Counted from the stretch's first letter, positions 1-8,625 are shown. The stretch is 64,000 nucleotides of DNA from Halorubellus sp. JP-L1 (GCF_011440375.1 NZ_JAAOIR010000002.1:868001-932000); one strand, 5' to 3'. Program-made: numbers and translations. The notes: generated from the letters alone by a model not told the origin.

Positions 1-1
1 C

Positions 2-397
2 CCGATCGGTGAGGCGAGCGTCGAACGGGCTGGCGAGGACGTCACGGTCGTCGCCACCCAGCGACTGCTCGGCGAGGCGAACGCTGCCGCACGGGACCTC
101 GAGGACGTCAGCGTGGAGGTGATCGACCCGCGGTCGCTCTACCCGCTCGACACCGACACGCTCGCGGAGAGCCTCAAGAAGACCGGTCGCCTCGTCGTCG
201 CCGACGAGAGCCCGCTGTCCTACGGTCTGCACGCGGAGATCGTGACGCGCGTCGTCGAGGACGCGTTCTGGCACCTCGACGCGCCCGTCCAGCGCGTCGG
301 TGTCCCGGACACGCCGATCCCGTTCTCGCCGTCCCAGGAGGACGAGGTGGTGCCGGACGCCGACGACGTCGGGCGCGCCATCCAGCGGACGATCTGA
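2..397 (+). CDS. 2-oxoacid dehydrogenase E1 beta subunit, C-terminal part (5' end outside window)
   Basis: The reading frame is open from base 2 and ends with TGA at 395-397, giving about 131 residues. It matches the C-terminal transketolase-like domain of TPP-dependent E1 beta subunits: a 'VTVVATQ' strand, then 'VEVIDPRSLYPLD', then 'VVADESP', the usual order in pyruvate, branched-chain and acetoin dehydrogenase E1 beta. This domain holds the lipoyl-domain docking surface in the family. The substrate cannot be told from this part. Haloarchaea often carry such complexes alongside ferredoxin-dependent oxidoreductases such as korAB later in this window. It converges on the proS gene. Confidence 0.85.
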   Translation, partial: PIGEASVERAGEDVTVVATQRLLGEANAAARDLEDVSVEVIDPRSLYPLDTDTLAESLKKTGRLVVADESPLSYGLHAEIVTRVVEDAFWHLDAPVQRVGVPDTPIPFSPSQEDEVVPDADDVGRAIQRTI

Positions 398-411
398 CGC
401 GTCCGCGACGA

Positions 412-453
412 CGCCAGCCCGCGAGTCCGGCGAGGCGTCGGCGAGCGCTGGCG
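412..453. terminator. Possible bidirectional hairpin between convergent genes
   Basis: A 7-base inverted repeat (CGCCAGC at 412-418 and GCTGGCG at 447-453) lies between the stops of two converging genes. There is no T-run beside it, so its role as a terminator is only inferred from position. Confidence 0.25.
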
Positions 454-456
454 CGT

Positions 457-1737
457 TCAGTCCCGGAGTTCCGCGACGGCGGTGTCGAGGTCTCGGTACC
501 GCGTGTCGCCGTCCCTCGTCTCGAGTTCGACTTCGCCGGTGTCGACGTAGTGGTTGCCGAGGACGACCTTCGTGGGGACGCCGAGGAGGTCGCTCTCCGC
601 GAACCGTTCGCCGATGGTCTGGTCGGCGTCGTCGAAGAGGAGGACGTCCACGCCTGCGGTCTCGAGTTCGTCGTGCACGCGGTCGGCGGCCGCGCGGACG
701 TCGCCGTCGTAGCTGAGGGGGACGACGGCGACGTCGTAGGGCGCGACCGTGCCGGCGTCGGTGACGGGCCAGCGACAGCCGTCCGCGTCGGCGTGCTGGG
801 CGAGCAGCGTCTGGAGGACGCGCGTGACGCCGATGCCGTAGCTCCCCATTTCGACTGCCTGGGATTCGCCGTCGCCGTCGTCGACGGCGAGGTCCATCGC
901 GTCGGCGTACCGCGTGCCGAGCTGGAAGACGTGCCCGACCTCGACGCCGTCGGTCGCGGCGAGCGCTCCGCCGCAGGTGGGGCATTCTTCGATGCCATCA
1001 CCGTCCTCGCGGCGATACGCGCCGAACTCGGGGTGCTCGTCGGTGACGCCGAACCGGCAGTCCGCATTCGTGAAGGACACGAGCGCGCACGAGCCGTCGT
1101 GGACGGGCGCGACGAACTCCTCGCTCGCGGACCCGCCCATGATGGAGTTGTCGGCGTCGCAGATCGCGACGTCGAGCCCGAGCGCGTCGAAGATCCGCTC
1201 GTACGCTCCGCGGACGCGGTCGTAGGTCTCCCGGAGGCCGCTCTCGGTCGCGTGCAGGCTGTAGGCGTCCTTCATCGTGAACTCCTTCGTCCGCAAGAGA
1301 CCGTTGCGGGCGTGGTCGTCGCGGTGCTTGGACTCGACCTGGTACAGGAGGAGGGGGAGGTCGTCGTACGACCGGACGTGGCCGTCGACGAGGTGGACGA
1401 CGCCCTCCTCGTGACTGGGTGCGAGGCACATGTCGGCGCCGTCGCGGTTCTCGAGCGCGAACATCTCGCCCTCGAAGCTCCCCCAGCGTCCGCTCTCGTC
1501 CCAGCGGTCGCGGTAGTTGAGCTGGGGAAGGCTCACGCGCTGGCCGCCGATCGCGTCCATCGCCGCGGCGACGACGTCGATCACCTTCCGGCGGACGCGC
1601 TCGCCGGTGGGCGCGAACCCGTACAGGCCGCTCCCGTACTGGCGGACGAGCCCGGCCCGCACCGCGAGCCGGACGTCCTCGCGGACCTCACCGCGGTCCT
1701 CGCGGCTCGTCGCGAGGAACGCATCGCTACGACGCAT
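457..1737 (-). CDS. proS: Prolyl-tRNA synthetase, short bacterial type
   Basis: Charges tRNA-Pro with proline in the cytoplasm. The 426-residue product starts at ATG 1735-1737 ('MRRSDAF', where bacterial-type ProRS start); a 17-codon upstream extension is possible but unlike the family. Class II signatures of the bacterial type are visible: 'SGRWGSFEGEMF', 'RTKEFTMKDAYSL', a zinc-ribbon-like 'CPTCGG', 'VEVGHVFQLGTRYADAM' and 'GSYGIGVTR', followed by the anticodon-binding domain. Bacterial ProRS usually has an editing insertion of about 180 residues between motifs 2 and 3; here only some 30-40 residues separate these parts, as in mitochondrial and alphaproteobacterial short forms. Archaea normally use a different, eukaryote-like ProRS, so this is either a transferred replacement or a second enzyme. 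Confidence 0.88.
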   Translation of the reverse strand: MRRSDAFLATSREDRGEVREDVRLAVRAGLVRQYGSGLYGFAPTGERVRRKVIDVVAAAMDAIGGQRVSLPQLNYRDRWDESGRWGSFEGEMFALENRDGADMCLAPSHEEGVVHLVDGHVRSYDDLPLLLYQVESKHRDDHARNGLLRTKEFTMKDAYSLHATESGLRETYDRVRGAYERIFDALGLDVAICDADNSIMGGSASEEFVAPVHDGSCALVSFTNADCRFGVTDEHPEFGAYRREDGDGIEECPTCGGALAATDGVEVGHVFQLGTRYADAMDLAVDDGDGESQAVEMGSYGIGVTRVLQTLLAQHADADGCRWPVTDAGTVAPYDVAVVPLSYDGDVRAAADRVHDELETAGVDVLLFDDADQTIGERFAESDLLGVPTKVVLGNHYVDTGEVELETRDGDTRYRDLDTAVAELRD

Positions 1738-1959
1738 CCTCCTCACCTCCGAGGACGGCGGACGTTCGACCGACGTCGGTCTCGCCACTGCGATAGCGAA
1801 CGCTGGTCACCGATACGACTGTCCAGAACAGCAGGTTCTCAGTGCGTTCGCGGAACCCAGCCGCGAGCCGCGCCGGGCTCGCGGTTGCCACCGCAAACGC
1901 TCAGTGTTCGGCACATTGCACTCGCCAGTGGAGCTCGCGGCCCAAGTACGTGTCGGTTG

Positions 1960-2097
1960 CATGTCACGCAGTCACGAGGCAGGTGCCCGAGGGCCGACGC
2001 GGACGCGTGGGCAGTGCGGTCGACGGTCGCGGTGCGGGCGGGTGTGGTCGCGGTGCGGTCAGGTGCGGTCGCGGTCCGGTGGCGTCCATCGCACCTA
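1960..2097. repeat. Degenerate GC-rich tandem repeat upstream of the thi4 3' element
   Basis: A stretch of imperfect GCGGTCGCGG/GTGCGGTC units, ending in a conserved 'GTCCATCGCACCT' block at about 2084-2096. The same order (tandem GCGGTCGCGG units, GTCCAnCGCACCT, GC hairpin, TTTTTCGCCCACGTTTTT stem) recurs downstream of korB, so the gap 1738-2197 is mostly repeat. The proS promoter should lie in 1738-1800, but no clear box is seen. Confidence 0.55.
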
Positions 2098-2194
2098 CCG
2101 CGAGCGCCCCGTCGGGGCGCTCGCGGCCTTTTTTCGCCCACGTTTTTGCAAGCGGGGGTGGCCCTCCGGGCCACCCTCCGTAGCAAAAAGGTGG
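2098..2194 (-). terminator. Structured 3' element after thi4
   Basis: Two nested hairpins directly after the thi4 stop. An outer stem pairs 2138-2149 (CCACGTTTTTGC) with 2183-2194 (GCAAAAAGGTGG), enclosing an inner stem at 2156-2176 (GGGTGGCCC/GGGCCACCC). Beyond it is a 13-bp perfect hairpin (2098-2110 with 2114-2126), preceded in the thi4 sense by a run of A. The same architecture follows korB at 24645-24740. Its place right after a stop suggests transcription termination or 3'-end protection. Confidence 0.6.
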
Positions 2195-2197
2195 TGG

Positions 2198-3142
2198 TTA
2201 GTCGTCGTCGGTGGCGGGCGCGACCGCCGACTCGCTGCCGTCGAGTTCGATCTCGGGGGCGTCGACGTCGAGTTCGTCGAGTGCGACCTCGGCGGCTTTC
2301 TTCCCGGAGACGAGCATGGCGCCGAACGTCGGGCCCATGCGCGGGAGGCCGTAGGCGGTGGCGACGGCCATGCCGGAGGCGACGAGGCCGTCGTGGACGA
2401 GACCGGTGTGTTCGACGACTTGGTCTTCGCTCTGGCCGACCCACATCGAGTCGTGGCCGGGCGAGTCGTGGCCGGGGGCGCCGTAGGAGTCGTCGCCACT
2501 CGAGTCCATGACCTGCCCGCGCTCGTTCGCCGCCTCGATGCCGGGGGCGTCGAGGACGCCGCGCTCGTCGAGCTTGTTGATCGCCATGGCGTCGTGGCCG
2601 GTGGAGTCGATGACGAGGTCGGCCTCGACCGCGACGGGGTCGACGCACGTGATCTCGCGCGGGAGGGCGTGGACGGGCGTGTAGTTCATGACGATGCCGG
2701 CGACGCGGTGGTCCTCGCGGACGACGATGTCCGTGAACTCCGTCATGTTCTGGATCTTCGCGCCGGCGTCACAGGTGGCTTTGATGAGCGAGGACGCGGC
2801 GTGCGGGCCGTTGGCGACGAAGAGGTCGTCGGTGTCGCGGGCGGCGTCGTAGGGGACGTCGAGCTCGTCGAAGACCTTCTGGGCGGGGTCGCGGACGGTG
2901 ACCTTGTTCATGAGGAAGCCGCCGAGCCAGAACCCGCCGCCGAGGTAGTTGTTCTTCTCGACGACCATCACGTCGACGTCGCGCTCGGCGAGCTCCTTCG
3001 CGGCCATGAGCCCGGACGGGCCGCCGCCGACGACGATCACGTCGGTGTCAGAATAGTCGAGGAACTCGTCGCTCCACTCCTGACCGATGGCCTGCGTCAC
3101 CTGTGCTTCGCCGACGTCGCTGAACGAGTCGAAGTCCTTCAT
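2198..3142 (-). CDS. thi4: Thiamine thiazole synthase Thi4
   Basis: Makes the ADP-thiazole precursor of thiamine from NAD and glycine. The 314-residue protein has an N-terminal Rossmann FAD/NAD motif ([14 protein letters not shown], about residues 35-48), '[14 protein letters not shown]', and C-terminal '[20 protein letters not shown]', all typical of Thi4. Cys166 lies in '[20 protein letters not shown]', the position of the sulfur-donating cysteine in yeast Thi4 and the essential cysteine reported for the Haloferax homologue; methanogen-type enzymes that use free sulfide have histidine there. A GGTGGT purine stretch precedes ATG 3140-3142. The gene stands alone with no other thi gene beside it. 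Confidence 0.93.
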   Translation of the reverse strand: MKDFDSFSDVGEAQVTQAIGQEWSDEFLDYSDTDVIVVGGGPSGLMAAKELAERDVDVMVVEKNNYLGGGFWLGGFLMNKVTVRDPAQKVFDELDVPYDAARDTDDLFVANGPHAASSLIKATCDAGAKIQNMTEFTDIVVREDHRVAGIVMNYTPVHALPREITCVDPVAVEADLVIDSTGHDAMAINKLDERGVLDAPGIEAANERGQVMDSSGDDSYGAPGHDSPGHDSMWVGQSEDQVVEHTGLVHDGLVASGMAVATAYGLPRMGPTFGAMLVSGKKAAEVALDELDVDAPEIELDGSESAVAPATDDD

Positions 3143-3259
3143 ACCACCTAGTGATATCTTCGAGTGGTAGTTAGTGGTTTCGGTACGGCCGTCGCTGTCG
3201 GCGGAGCGAGGAACGGAGGGGCGCGGCCAGTGGTCGGGCGTCGCTGCCAGACGCTCGGT

Positions 3260-3823
3260 TCACTCGACGCTCCTGATGGCGTCGAGGAGTTCGCGCCGGT
3301 AGCGTCCGGACTCGACGTCGACGCCGCCGACGCCTCGCGTGAGGTACGCGCCGCCGGCGAGCGAGACGTCGCCGTCGGCGTGCCAGACGCCCAGCCAGCC
3401 CTCGCAATCGACGCGTGCGCCATCGACGGGTACCGTCGCGTCGAACTGGCGGAGCGCGACGCGAACGCCCTCGGCCGTCCGCGTCCGGTCCCGTCGCCCG
3501 CGGGACACTCGCTCGAACCCGCGGTCGCGGAGGTCCGACGCGAACGCGCGCTCCGCGGCCTCGCGGATCGTCGGGAACACGGCCGCGACGGCCGCGCCCG
3601 GCGGCAGCGGCGGGTCGAACGCGAGGTGCGTCGCGAACGCGAACCGGACCGGCTGGTCGACCGCGCCGTCGGTCGCCGCCCGCACCGACGCCCGGAGCGC
3701 TGCGTCCTCGTACACGATCGTGTGCCCACGGACGCGCATCGTCGGGAGCGAGAACACCACCGACTCCTCGTCGCTCAGTTCGCGCCAGTCGCTGGCGAGC
3801 GAGAGCGTCGGCCGCCTCGGCAT
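3260..3823 (-). CDS. Uncharacterised haloarchaeal protein
   Basis: A 187-residue soluble protein that I do not recognise. It has no membrane segment, signal peptide or cysteine cluster. Visible features are an Arg-rich centre (around 'RVSRGRRDRTRT') and a C-terminal part rich in Gly and Val ('GVWHADGDVSLAGGAYLTRGVGG'). Codon use is typical of the window, and acidic residues are spread throughout, which favours a real gene. It lies between the phosphopantothenate synthetase gene and thi4 on the same strand, with an 88-base gap upstream, so co-transcription with the CoA gene is possible. Confidence 0.7.
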   Translation of the reverse strand: MPRRPTLSLASDWRELSDEESVVFSLPTMRVRGHTIVYEDAALRASVRAATDGAVDQPVRFAFATHLAFDPPLPPGAAVAAVFPTIREAAERAFASDLRDRGFERVSRGRRDRTRTAEGVRVALRQFDATVPVDGARVDCEGWLGVWHADGDVSLAGGAYLTRGVGGVDVESGRYRRELLDAIRSVE

Positions 3824-3911
3824 ACGCCCGCGTGTAGGTCAGCAACCGTCAAAACGATGTGCCCCCTCGTCCCCGTCAGTTTCGTCGTCGCCTCAGTCCC
3901 CCTCGCTCCGG

Positions 3912-4661
3912 TCAGTCCCAGTCGCCGCGCCGGATTCGTCGCTCCGCGTCTTCGAGCGCGGCTTCGCGGTCGAACGACTCGACGATCTCGCGCAGTTCGG
4001 CGTCGGTCGCGTCCGCCAGGTCGCGCGCGTGCCGCGTGATATTCGGGATCGCCCTGAGGACGTTGTCGACGATGGGAACCGTCGCGGTCTGCGGCGAGCG
4101 ACTCATCGGGTTCAGGTCGATGACGATCTCGGTCTTCCCCATCGCGGCCAGCGCCTCCGCGCGGTCGCCGTCCTCCAGGGGGACGACGACGACGTCCGCG
4201 TCGTGGATGCCGTCCGCGTCCACCTTCGCTCGCTCGTGGGAGAGCCCCGGGATGCGCGCGTCCGCGTTCAGTCCCTTCACGTCCTCGGCGCCGTGCTCGC
4301 GGAGGTGGTCCGCGATCGCTTCCATCCGCTCCGCGGTGCGGTTGAAGAGGTTCACCTCGAGGTCCGCGTCCACCGCCTCCGCCAGCTCCACGAGTTCGTC
4401 CGGACACAGCGCCGCGACGTTCCCGTTCACGGACAGCACCGGGTGCTCGGCGAGCAGGAGGTGCGCGGACGCCGCCCGCTCGGCCGCGTCCGCCGACGGC
4501 GTCGTCTCCTCCCCCAGCAGGTAGTCGAACGCCTCCCCGCGGCCCTGCGCGATGAGCCCCTGCTGGCTCGTGATGCCCTTCGCCACCCCCTCCTCGATCC
4601 GGTGGCGCGTCAACAGCGACTCGTACCGCGGATGGTCCTCCGGGACCTCGACCTCGCTCAT
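3912..4661 (-). CDS. 4-phosphopantoate--beta-alanine ligase (archaeal phosphopantothenate synthetase)
   Basis: Joins 4-phosphopantoate and beta-alanine with ATP to make 4'-phosphopantothenate, the archaeal route to CoA (DUF137 family). The 249-residue product starts at ATG 4659-4661 with 'MSEVEVPEDHPRYESLLTR', followed by 'GITSQQGLIAQGRGEAFDYLLGE', 'NGNVAALCP' and 'DLNPMSRSPQTA', all conserved in this family. It has its own promoter-like box at 4688-4695. Its partner pantoate kinase lies at 7769-8596; the two are often adjacent in archaea, but here a 2.8-kb repeat-protein gene separates them. Confidence 0.92.
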   Translation of the reverse strand: MSEVEVPEDHPRYESLLTRHRIEEGVAKGITSQQGLIAQGRGEAFDYLLGEETTPSADAAERAASAHLLLAEHPVLSVNGNVAALCPDELVELAEAVDADLEVNLFNRTAERMEAIADHLREHGAEDVKGLNADARIPGLSHERAKVDADGIHDADVVVVPLEDGDRAEALAAMGKTEIVIDLNPMSRSPQTATVPIVDNVLRAIPNITRHARDLADATDAELREIVESFDREAALEDAERRIRRGDWD

Positions 4662-4687
4662 GGCACGCACTCGGCGACCGGTGCGTG

Positions 4688-4695
4688 AAAAAATA
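4688..4695 (-). promoter_or_regulatory. TATA-like box for phosphopantothenate synthetase
   Basis: In gene sense GGTATTTTTTC, centred about 29 bases before ATG 4661. This spacing fits a leaderless haloarchaeal transcript and implies that the gene is transcribed independently of the gene upstream. Confidence 0.5.
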
Positions 4696-4789
4696 CCGGA
4701 ACCGACGCGTCGCGGCGGCGGGACCGACACCGCACGTCGAACCTGCCGCCGGCGTCGGATCAGACTCGTTACCGCTCGGACCCGTGGAG

Positions 4790-7600
4790 TCAGACTCGCT
4801 GGCGCTCGGCGAAGTTCACCCAGCCGTCCGGCGCGGTCTCCTTCACCGTGTTCATGGCTTCGCGAGCCGCGACGCGCGTGTCGTAGACGCGCGTGCTCGT
4901 CGCCATCGAATCGCCGTTGTCGTCGACGAGCTTCCACCGCCAGCCGTCCTCGGCCGCGTGTAGCTCGAACGCCGCGGAGTCGATCTCGAGGATGCTCGCA
5001 CCCCCGATGAGGTCGCGGACGTCCGCCAGCGCGTCTCGCGCTGCACGCTCGCTCGGGTAGGACTCCGCGCCCTCCGTGACGACCGTCCGGCCGTCGTCCA
5101 GCAGCCGCCAGCGCCACGACGGTGCCTCGCCCTCGCTCTCGGGGTACACCTCGAAGCTCGCCACGCCGAAGTCGACCTCGCCCGCCTCCGGCGCGAGCCG
5201 CTGCACGCGCTCGACGCGGTCGAGGACCTCCGAGCTCGACCGTCGAGCGGCCTGCCCGGTCGCGAGCGACGCTCGCTCGGCCGACTGGAGCTCCCACTGC
5301 CAGCCGTCGTCGTCCCGCGTCACCCAGATCGCGGCGTCCTCCACGAACACCGGCGCGTCCGCCGCGTTCGACTGGAGGTTCGCGACGACGTCCCTGGCGG
5401 CGTCCTCGGTCTCGTAGGACGCCTCGCTGTCCGCGAGCACGTCCCGGTTCCGATCGAGGAGCCGGAACCGCCACTCGTCGGTCTCCTGGAGCTGCACGGA
5501 CAGCTCGCCGATCGTGAACAGCGACGCCACCGTCGCGTCCTCGCGGAGCTCCTCGACGGACCGATGCAGGTCGTCGCGCGTCGAGTGCGCGTCCGCCGAG
5601 GCCGCGACGGTGCGGTTCTCCGGGAGCACGAACCGCCAGCGCCAGTCGTCGCCGTCCGTGTACGTCTGGAACGCCGCGGTCTCCATCGTCCGGATCTCCG
5701 CGTGGAGGTCCGACGTCAACGCGTTCATCGCCTCTCGTGCGCCCGAGCGCGAGTCGTGGACGTGCGGGTCCGCCGCGATGAGCTTCCCGGCCTCGTCGAT
5801 GAGTCGCCACGCCCAGCCGTCCGCGTCGTCGTCGCGGAAGATCTCGAACGCGGCCGTGTCGATCTCGATGATGTCGGCGTCCGGCGCCTTCTCCTTCAGC
5901 GTGAACATCGCCTCGGTCGCTTCGCCGCGCGAGTCGTGCTCCGCGCCCGAGTCCGCCATCACCGCGCCGTCCTCGTCGATGAGCCGCCACCGCCACTCGC
6001 CGCTGTCGGCCTCGTACACCTGGAACGCGGCCTCCTCGAACTCGATGAGGTCCGCCTCCGCGGCCTGACTCCGGACGCGCTCGATGCCCTCGCGCGCCGC
6101 CTCGTCGCTCTCGTGCGCTTCCGTGCTGTCTGCGACTACCGACCGGTCCTGCGTGACCAGACGCCAGTGCCACTCCTCGCCGTCGGGGTACGTCTCGTAC
6201 GCCGCCCCGTCGACCTCGACGACGTCCGCCTCGGCCGCACCCGACTGCAGAGCGCGCGCGCCTCGCTCCGCGCTCGCGCGGTCGGCGAGCGGTTCGTGGT
6301 GGCGCGCGATGACGTCGTCGGCGTCGTCGACGAGCCGCCACTGCCAGTCGTCGCCGTCGTCGAACACCTCGTACGTCGGGTTGCCGGCGACCGTCGTCGA
6401 CGCGTCCTCGAGGTCCGAGAGCACGCGCTCGACGGCCGCTTCGGCGGACCGCCGGCCGTCGTACGCGGTCCGCGAACTCACGAGCTCGCGCTGGTCCGAG
6501 TCGAGGATGCGCCACCGCCAGCCGTCGCCGGCCTCGTGGAGTTCCACACCGTAGGATTCGAGGACGATCGTACGGCCGTCGGCGAGCAGGTCGCCGGCGT
6601 GCTCGGCCTGGTCGACCGCCGACGAGCGACTGTTCGCGGCGGCGACGCCCGAGGCGAGCGCGCGTCGTTCGTCGTCGAGGAGCTCCCAGTGCCAGCCGTC
6701 GTCGTCCTGGTGGTAGTTGAACGCCGCCCCCTCGATGTCGACTATCTCCGCGGTCGGCGCGCGGTCCTTGAGGAAGCTGACGTCGTCCTCCGCGCCGTCG
6801 CGCGCGTCGAACTCCGCCTGGCTCTCGGCGACGACGCCGCCGTCGTCGCGCATCAGGAGCCACCGCCAGCCGTCCTCTGCGCTCTCGTACAGGCGGAACG
6901 CGGCGGTCGTGATCTCCAGCAGGCGCGCGTTCCCGATCTGTTCCTTGAGGTCGTCGATGGCGTCCTCGGCGTCCGGTCGCGTTCGAGCGCTCCCGGTCGC
7001 GCTCGCCATCGCTTCCTCGTGGACGACGTTCCACGTCCAGTCGCCGTAGTCGTCGCGGTGGACGGCGAACATCGCGTCCTCCTCGGCCTCGCCGAGCATG
7101 ATCGGCGGATGCTCGTCGATCCCCTCGGCCTCGACGAGCATCGCGCGTTCGCCCGTGAGGACGGGGACGAGTCCGGTGATGCCCGCGAGGATCCCGCACC
7201 CGACGGCGTACACGGCCATCACGGTCGGTTCGCCCTGGGCTGGCGTCCACTCGCCGGGGTACGCCTGCAGGAAGAGGACGACGCCACCGAGCGCGACGGC
7301 GAGCCCGACGACGCTCGCCTGGATGCCGCGGCGACGAACCGGGAGCAAGAGGACGATTCCGAACAGCGCGATGGCGAGCCCGAACGCCGACACCGAGAAC
7401 GATATCTCCCTGAGGAGGAAGTTCGTCGTGCTCCGGGACTGTGCCGGCCCGAGGATGTAGACGACCACCCCGAGCATCCCCGAGAGGTACCCCACGATGA
7501 ACACCCAGTACCCGTAGACGTCCTTCGCCGAATCCGCGTCCCCGACGTACTGCTCGTACAGCCGGAACAACCCACTTTCAACGCTACGAATTCCAGACAT
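4790..7600 (-). CDS. Membrane protein with 13 tandem DUF1508/YegP-like repeats
   Basis: A 936-residue protein. Residues about 25-150 hold four hydrophobic helices (the first around 'YGYWVFIVGYLSGMLGVVVY', the last around 'VMAVYAVGCGILAGITGLV'). From about residue 170 to the end there are 13 consecutive units of roughly 56 residues. Each has a core of the form AAFxxYxxxDGWRWRLxDxxxxxxA, then a helix (RxxAxxAMxxLKxxAPxAxIxEI). This is the fold signature of DUF1508 (YegP/HVO_2922-type) domains, which usually occur one to three times per protein. Trp-x-Trp is kept in nearly every unit (units 1-9 and 11-13; WRF in unit 10). No catalytic residue is apparent. The array is presumably one large soluble surface anchored to the membrane; its function is unknown. 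It sits between the two archaeal CoA-pathway genes. Confidence 0.85.
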   Translation of the reverse strand: MSGIRSVESGLFRLYEQYVGDADSAKDVYGYWVFIVGYLSGMLGVVVYILGPAQSRSTTNFLLREISFSVSAFGLAIALFGIVLLLPVRRRGIQASVVGLAVALGGVVLFLQAYPGEWTPAQGEPTVMAVYAVGCGILAGITGLVPVLTGERAMLVEAEGIDEHPPIMLGEAEEDAMFAVHRDDYGDWTWNVVHEEAMASATGSARTRPDAEDAIDDLKEQIGNARLLEITTAAFRLYESAEDGWRWLLMRDDGGVVAESQAEFDARDGAEDDVSFLKDRAPTAEIVDIEGAAFNYHQDDDGWHWELLDDERRALASGVAAANSRSSAVDQAEHAGDLLADGRTIVLESYGVELHEAGDGWRWRILDSDQRELVSSRTAYDGRRSAEAAVERVLSDLEDASTTVAGNPTYEVFDDGDDWQWRLVDDADDVIARHHEPLADRASAERGARALQSGAAEADVVEVDGAAYETYPDGEEWHWRLVTQDRSVVADSTEAHESDEAAREGIERVRSQAAEADLIEFEEAAFQVYEADSGEWRWRLIDEDGAVMADSGAEHDSRGEATEAMFTLKEKAPDADIIEIDTAAFEIFRDDDADGWAWRLIDEAGKLIAADPHVHDSRSGAREAMNALTSDLHAEIRTMETAAFQTYTDGDDWRWRFVLPENRTVAASADAHSTRDDLHRSVEELREDATVASLFTIGELSVQLQETDEWRFRLLDRNRDVLADSEASYETEDAARDVVANLQSNAADAPVFVEDAAIWVTRDDDGWQWELQSAERASLATGQAARRSSSEVLDRVERVQRLAPEAGEVDFGVASFEVYPESEGEAPSWRWRLLDDGRTVVTEGAESYPSERAARDALADVRDLIGGASILEIDSAAFELHAAEDGWRWKLVDDNGDSMATSTRVYDTRVAAREAMNTVKETAPDGWVNFAERQRV

Positions 7601-7768
7601 TGACTAACACACTTGGCCAAAACAACTATTAGGATAAGAATATTCGGATACCCATCGCTACTGGTTATTTCTCGATTCGTACAGGTTCGACGACGTCTGC
7701 ATCAGATTTCGTTACCACCCGACTAGCAGGACGACCAGCCGTCGCGAGAATCGGTCGCTGTCGCCCGG

Positions 7769-8596
7769 TCAGCGGAGGGTCGCACCCGCGGGATGCGTGC
7801 GCGTCACGACCGGATCGTAGCCCGCGTCCGACAGCCCGGTCCCGAGCGCGAACACCGTGTCGCCGAGCATCGCCATCGCCGCCTCCCCGTCCACGTCGTT
7901 CACGTCCAGGATCGCCTCCCGGACGTCGTCCGTCAACAGTCCGGCCTCGCGCGCGAACGCTCGCGAGGCGTACACGAACGACCGGAGCGTCGGCTCGCCG
8001 ACGACGCGAGACAGCGCGGTCTTCCCCGCCTCACTCAACTTGGTCGTGTTCCCCGCGAGCACATCCTCCGTCGACAGCTCGCCGAACGAGACGTACTCGA
8101 CGCGCGCCTGCGCCGGAATCGCGTCCAGGAGATTGTGCTGTGGCCCACCCGGCTCCAGCCGGATCGGGACGCCGCCCTTCGCCTGCGCCACCACGTCCCC
8201 AAGCCCCGTCCCCGACTGGACCTCCGCACCGTGCGCGATCGTCACCAGCTCGTTCTCCGACAGCCGCCGGTCGAACGCGCGGTTCGCCGCCAGCGCCGCC
8301 CCGAGCGCCATCGCACCCGACACCCCGAACCCCGCACCCAGCGGCAACTCCGTCTCCGCCGACACCGTCGCCTCCACCTCCAACGCATCCAGCACGCGTC
8401 CCACCGGCTCCACGTCGATCGAGCTATCGTTCAAGTAGACCGCGGTCTCCTCGCTCGCCCGAACCGTCACGTCCACGCCCGCCGCGAGCGTCACGCCAGC
8501 CCCACGCGACCCCGCCACCGTCGGATCCTCGTCCGGGTGCGAACTGAAAAAACCCGTCACGTGCCCCGGCACGAACGCCGTCGCTTCATCGCTCAT
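7769..8596 (-). CDS. Pantoate kinase
   Basis: Phosphorylates pantoate with ATP, the first of the two archaeal-specific steps to phosphopantothenate. The 275-residue protein is a GHMP kinase: 'AFVPGHVTGFFSSH' at the N-terminus, 'ELPLGAGFGVSGAMALGAAL' as the glycine/serine-rich ATP loop around residues 88-108, and 'GAEVQSGTGLGDVVAQAKGG' as a further conserved block. The start is taken at ATG 8594-8596 because family members begin close to 'AFVPGHVTG'; GGTGGT precedes it. A TATA-like box lies at 8617-8625. The gene order pantoate kinase, repeat protein, ligase is one-directional. Confidence 0.93.
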   Translation of the reverse strand: MSDEATAFVPGHVTGFFSSHPDEDPTVAGSRGAGVTLAAGVDVTVRASEETAVYLNDSSIDVEPVGRVLDALEVEATVSAETELPLGAGFGVSGAMALGAALAANRAFDRRLSENELVTIAHGAEVQSGTGLGDVVAQAKGGVPIRLEPGGPQHNLLDAIPAQARVEYVSFGELSTEDVLAGNTTKLSEAGKTALSRVVGEPTLRSFVYASRAFAREAGLLTDDVREAILDVNDVDGEAAMAMLGDTVFALGTGLSDAGYDPVVTRTHPAGATLR

Positions 8597-8616
8597 ACCA
8601 CCGAACACTCCTGCGT

Positions 8617-8625
8617 GGTTTAATG
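8617..8625 (-). promoter_or_regulatory. TATA-like box for pantoate kinase
   Basis: Gene-sense CATTAAACC centred 25 bases before the start codon at 8596. Confidence 0.5.

Noticed and set aside
1842-2183. A small gene upstream of thi4
   Set aside because: The frame lies in GC-rich repeats and palindromes, lacks acidic bias, and ends within the structured 3' element.
3143-3259. TPP riboswitch before thi4
   Set aside because: The 117-base spacer shows none of the conserved TPP riboswitch core, and a start-proximal GGTGGT is the only signal seen.
3912-7250. A single open frame of over 1,100 codons continuing upstream from the phosphopantothenate synthetase gene
   Set aside because: Upstream of 4661 the translation is almost pure Arg, Gly and Ala, antiphase to the clear repeat-protein gene on the same strand. 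It is an artefact of GC-rich DNA; only 3912-4661 is a gene.
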